From Faecalimonas sp. (GTDB lineage Bacteria > Bacillota > Clostridia > Lachnospirales > Lachnospiraceae): 64,000 nt of DNA. Of the stretch, positions 61,249 through 64,000 are shown piece after piece. The stretch's first letter is position 1. Every line of letters starts with the position of its first letter. Made by a program: the position numbers and the translations under genes. A model generated the notes under the pieces. That model was given only the letters and a program-made list of their open reading frames with translations, searched no databases and was not told the origin of the DNA. Location of the stretch: NCBI GenBank assembly GCA_020024645.1, contig JAHHTN010000002.1:1-64000 (forward strand), read 5' to 3'.

Positions 61249-64000
61249 TTGGGGCGGAATTAGTCATAAAGAATTAATATTTCATGAATATGTCAATCTA
61301 TTTAGTGGGAAAAGCGGATCGGGAAAATCCACAGTTATGGATGCAATACAAGTTATTTTATATGGAAGTGTAGCAGCTTCCTTTTTAAATAAAGCTGCTG
61401 ATGATGCAAAAAATAGAAGAAGTGTTTTAAGCTATCTTAGAGGAGAACAGAAAGATGGAACAGCAAATCGTGAGGGAATGGATTTTTGTTCTCAAATTGT
61501 GTTAGAAGTAGAGGATACAACAACGCATATTGTGAATTGTATTGGAGTTTCTTTTGAAGTAGGGAAAAAAGATTTGGAGTTGAAACGCTATAGCTTTTTT
61601 AGTCATTCTGGAAGGGTATCTGAAGATGGATATATTGGAGAAAATGGAAGCCCATATACTCTTGCACGTTTGAAGAAATTTATTGAAAAGAGGAAAGAGT
61701 CTGAAGACAATCGGGGAAGAGGAGAAATAAATCGATTGTATCCTTCAAAAGAAGCGTATTTGAATACGCTTTATGATGTGATTTTGGGATATATTGAACC
61801 AGGACGTTTTATGACAATGGAAAAAAGTGCAATTGCACTTCGTATGACAAACGGAACAGGTCAGTTTATTCGAGATTATATGTTTCCTAAAAGTAAAGAG
61901 GGAACAGTTGCTATCATTAGTGAACAGTTGGGAGCATATCGTGAAATCAAAGAGCGTGTGGAAGATTTGGAAAATCGTATAAAGATGCTTGAAATAATTA
62001 GAGAACATAATCTCAAATACATTCAATTTAAAAGTGATGTTATTCGCACCAAAGCAATTTTGAAAATCATTTCGATTGAAGGGTTGAAAATACAACTGCA
62101 GTCTAAGAAAGAAACTTTGCAAACTGTTAGTCAGGCAGTAGAAAAAATAGGGGAATTCTGTGTGGCTCTAGAAGAAAAAGAAAAGCAATGTCTTGAGGAG
62201 AAGATAGAAGTTGAAACGCAAATTCGAGCAAGCGATTATGGTCAGAAAGAAAAAGAGTTGGAGGAAGTGTGTCATACAATAGAAATTTTGGCAGGCAACT
62301 CGTCACAATGGAGAAAAATTTTACAAGAATTGAGAATGTGGGAAGAAAATGAGGATATTAGTGCATATATATCGAATCCAGTGTTACATACAATAGAAGA
62401 GGTAGCAGATGGAAATATAAAAGAAGAAATTCTTGAAAAATTGAAAAAGCATTTAGAGGATACGCTAGAGAATATTGAAGAAGAATTGCAAGACTTACAG
62501 GACAATATTCGTAAAACAAGAAAAGTTTTAAATGAGAAAAAAGAAATTATTGAAGATTTAAAAAATGATAGAAAACCGTATAAGAAAGAATTGAAGAAGG
62601 CAAAAAGTAGATTGCAGAGTGCATTAAGTGATTTGTATGGAAGAACTATTCATGTGGAAATTTTTGCAGATTTGTTTGATATTACAGATGAAAAATGGAA
62701 AAATGCCATAGAGGGCAGACTTGGACGTATAAAATATAGTTTAGTTACCGCACCTGAATATGCTATAGATGCGGCTAAAATCTTTAGAAAAATGAAAGAA
62801 AAGGAATTTGCAGATTTCAATTTGATTAATACAGCTGCAATCAAGAGAGATGAACCAAAGGCCAAAGAAAATACACTATATGAGGCGGTAACGACAAGTG
62901 AGCCATATGTTGATTTATGTTTAAAGCAATATTTGGGGAGAATTGTCAAGTGTGAAACGATAGAAGAATTGCATAAAGTTAGAGAAGGGGTTACGTCAGA
63001 CTGTTATTCGTATAGTAACTATATTTTCCGTCATTTGAAAGAGAAAGATTACGGAGATTATGCATGTATCGGAACAAAAGTATCGAAAGCAAAATTAATT
63101 GAACTAGAAGATGAAGTATATCATTTAGAGGAACATTTACTGGCAGATATGCATATGCATAGTAGTTTGAAACAAGCAAGAACTTTTGAACGATTAAGTA
63201 GTTACAGTACAAAGCAGTTAATTCAAATGTCGAACGCATCCGAAGACTTAAAAAAATATTATAAAAAAGAGGAAAAACTACGCCGAGAGTTACAAGAATT
63301 AAATGAAGGAACACTTCTTCCTCAATTGAAGGAAAAGAAAAAACAGTTGGAAGAAAAGATAACAGTTCTTCGTGATGATTTGCAGAAAAGAAATAAAGAA
63401 CGTTTGGAACGAATTAAGATTCAAGCAAATGTGGAAACAGAATTGAAAAATTTAGAAGATAGATTCCAACAAGAATGTCAAGGATATGTTCCGAATGAAG
63501 AACTTGAACAGAACGTTTTGCAAAAATTGGAAATGAAAACAGAATCGGTTTACAGAAGAGAAAAGTTACAAGAATTGGAAAAATTGGAGAAATGTATTGA
63601 AATAGAAGCGGAAGAGCGTTTCATTGCTAGAAATAAATTTAATCAAACGTATGCTACATACGGATTTACAGGAAGTGAACATGAAAATGATGTTTATGAT
63701 AAAGTGCTTGAGCAGTGTCAAAAGGATTTTGAGCCGAAATATAAGGCGGAATTCGAACAACAATACAAACTTGTATATAATACTTTGCGAGAAAACGTGA
63801 TTGCAACTATCCATGGGGAAATTAAAGCAGCATTTCGTCATAAGCGTGAAATCAATCGGATGCTTGGGAAAATTAGATTCTCGGACAGTATTTATCAAAT
63901 TGATATTCTTCCTGCAGAGAATGAAAACAGACAATTTTATGAGATGCTTATGGCACCAGAATTAGATAGCAAAGTGCTTGATAATGCTGGATATGATGGC
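61205..64000 (+). CDS. jetC: Wadjet system protein JetC (SMC-like ATPase), 3' truncated by window end
   Basis: Frame open for 932 codons to the window end. It begins MKQSKKIFTKMLLNNWGG; Walker A GKSGSGKST is at 35-43, followed by TVMDAIQVILYG as in MukB/JetC-type ATPases. Long coiled coils lie at about 230-345 and 405-490, a hinge-like globular part at about 480-620 (SDLYGRTIHVEIFAD, NAIEGRLGRIKY), and the returning coil at about 635-880. Signature and Walker B must lie beyond the window. Start ATG 61205 lies inside jetB, 10 nt after AGGAG. JetD should follow. Confidence 0.88.
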   Translation, partial: MKQSKKIFTKMLLNNWGGISHKELIFHEYVNLFSGKSGSGKSTVMDAIQVILYGSVAASFLNKAADDAKNRRSVLSYLRGEQKDGTANREGMDFCSQIVLEVEDTTTHIVNCIGVSFEVGKKDLELKRYSFFSHSGRVSEDGYIGENGSPYTLARLKKFIEKRKESEDNRGRGEINRLYPSKEAYLNTLYDVILGYIEPGRFMTMEKSAIALRMTNGTGQFIRDYMFPKSKEGTVAIISEQLGAYREIKERVEDLENRIKMLEIIREHNLKYIQFKSDVIRTKAILKIISIEGLKIQLQSKKETLQTVSQAVEKIGEFCVALEEKEKQCLEEKIEVETQIRASDYGQKEKELEEVCHTIEILAGNSSQWRKILQELRMWEENEDISAYISNPVLHTIEEVADGNIKEEILEKLKKHLEDTLENIEEELQDLQDNIRKTRKVLNEKKEIIEDLKNDRKPYKKELKKAKSRLQSALSDLYGRTIHVEIFADLFDITDEKWKNAIEGRLGRIKYSLVTAPEYAIDAAKIFRKMKEKEFADFNLINTAAIKRDEPKAKENTLYEAVTTSEPYVDLCLKQYLGRIVKCETIEELHKVREGVTSDCYSYSNYIFRHLKEKDYGDYACIGTKVSKAKLIELEDEVYHLEEHLLADMHMHSSLKQARTFERLSSYSTKQLIQMSNASEDLKKYYKKEEKLRRELQELNEGTLLPQLKEKKKQLEEKITVLRDDLQKRNKERLERIKIQANVETELKNLEDRFQQECQGYVPNEELEQNVLQKLEMKTESVYRREKLQELEKLEKCIEIEAEERFIARNKFNQTYATYGFTGSEHENDVYDKVLEQCQKDFEPKYKAEFEQQYKLVYNTLRENVIATIHGEIKAAFRHKREINRMLGKIRFSDSIYQIDILPAENENRQFYEMLMAPELDSKVLDNAGYDG

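Overview
The window is low-G+C, mostly operon-packed chromosomal DNA from an anaerobic, spore-forming-type Firmicute, most likely a Lachnospiraceae-like Clostridium. Pointers are the AT-rich codon use with AGGAGG-type ribosome binding sites, a YlmC/YmxH sporulation-family protein, an UPF0735-type ACT protein beside hom, a coaX/ECF pantothenate locus, HPr kinase, long-form HPF and TrxA under a Crp/Fnr-like site. No tRNA, rRNA, CRISPR array, prophage or classical riboswitch was seen.

Layout. 1-3010: the tail of a MATE exporter, a two-gene Nat-type ABC exporter, a YlmC/YmxH protein with an unusual start-codon hairpin, and nrdR. 3051-7908: coenzyme A locus (coaBC facing a pantothenate-type ECF S component and coaX), then truA, exonuclease III and an isochorismatase-like hydrolase. 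7949-13100: YmfI-like SDR, a small RelA/SpoT-type HD hydrolase, asparaginase, a YitT protein, a HAD phosphatase and an LrgA/LrgB pair. 13101-17995: acid-sugar catabolic operon (DUF1537 kinase, PdxA-type dehydrogenase, GntP permease) plus a DeoR-type regulator. 18029-30545: DUF1846 protein, ftsH, amino acid permease, uvrC-hprK-glucokinase, class A PBP, YigZ. 30602-37570: hpf, a PsiE-like membrane protein, PAP2 phosphatase and typA on the minus strand, then a tandem-OB SSB with dapA-dapB and a small lipoprotein. 37744-44378: secA, prfB (with +1 programmed frameshift), ACT protein, homoserine dehydrogenase and aspartokinase. 44384-45689: an internally deleted IS3/IS150-group element. 45691-54831: CYTH protein, DJ-1/PfpI protein, lipoprotein, the proteostasis block tig-clpP-clpX-lon, engB, a Crp/Fnr regulator and trxA. 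54972-64000: accessory end with two MATE paralogues flanking an XRE-type gene of unknown role, then the first three genes of a Wadjet (SMC-like anti-plasmid) system, jetA-jetB-jetC, cut by the window end.

How things fit together. Most of the window is core metabolism and protein quality control. Genes are arranged in short co-directional operons with 0-20 nt gaps or small overlaps, and convergent pairs share perfect-stem bidirectional terminators. The most interesting signals are regulatory or accessory. They are: (a) a 17-bp perfect hairpin that buries the ylmC start codon only in read-through transcripts, because its left arm coincides with a sigma-E-like promoter; (b) a TGTGAC-TAT-GTCACA palindrome centred near -41 of trxA, next to a Crp/Fnr gene whose recognition helix has the CRP-type R-E-x-x-x-R pattern; (c) the Wadjet operon with a perfect Spo0A-box match upstream; (d) the acid-sugar operon; and (e) orphan promoter/operator-like sequences around the XRE gene, suggesting past gene turnover. 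All functional statements come from reading the sequence and knowledge of the families. No database search was run.
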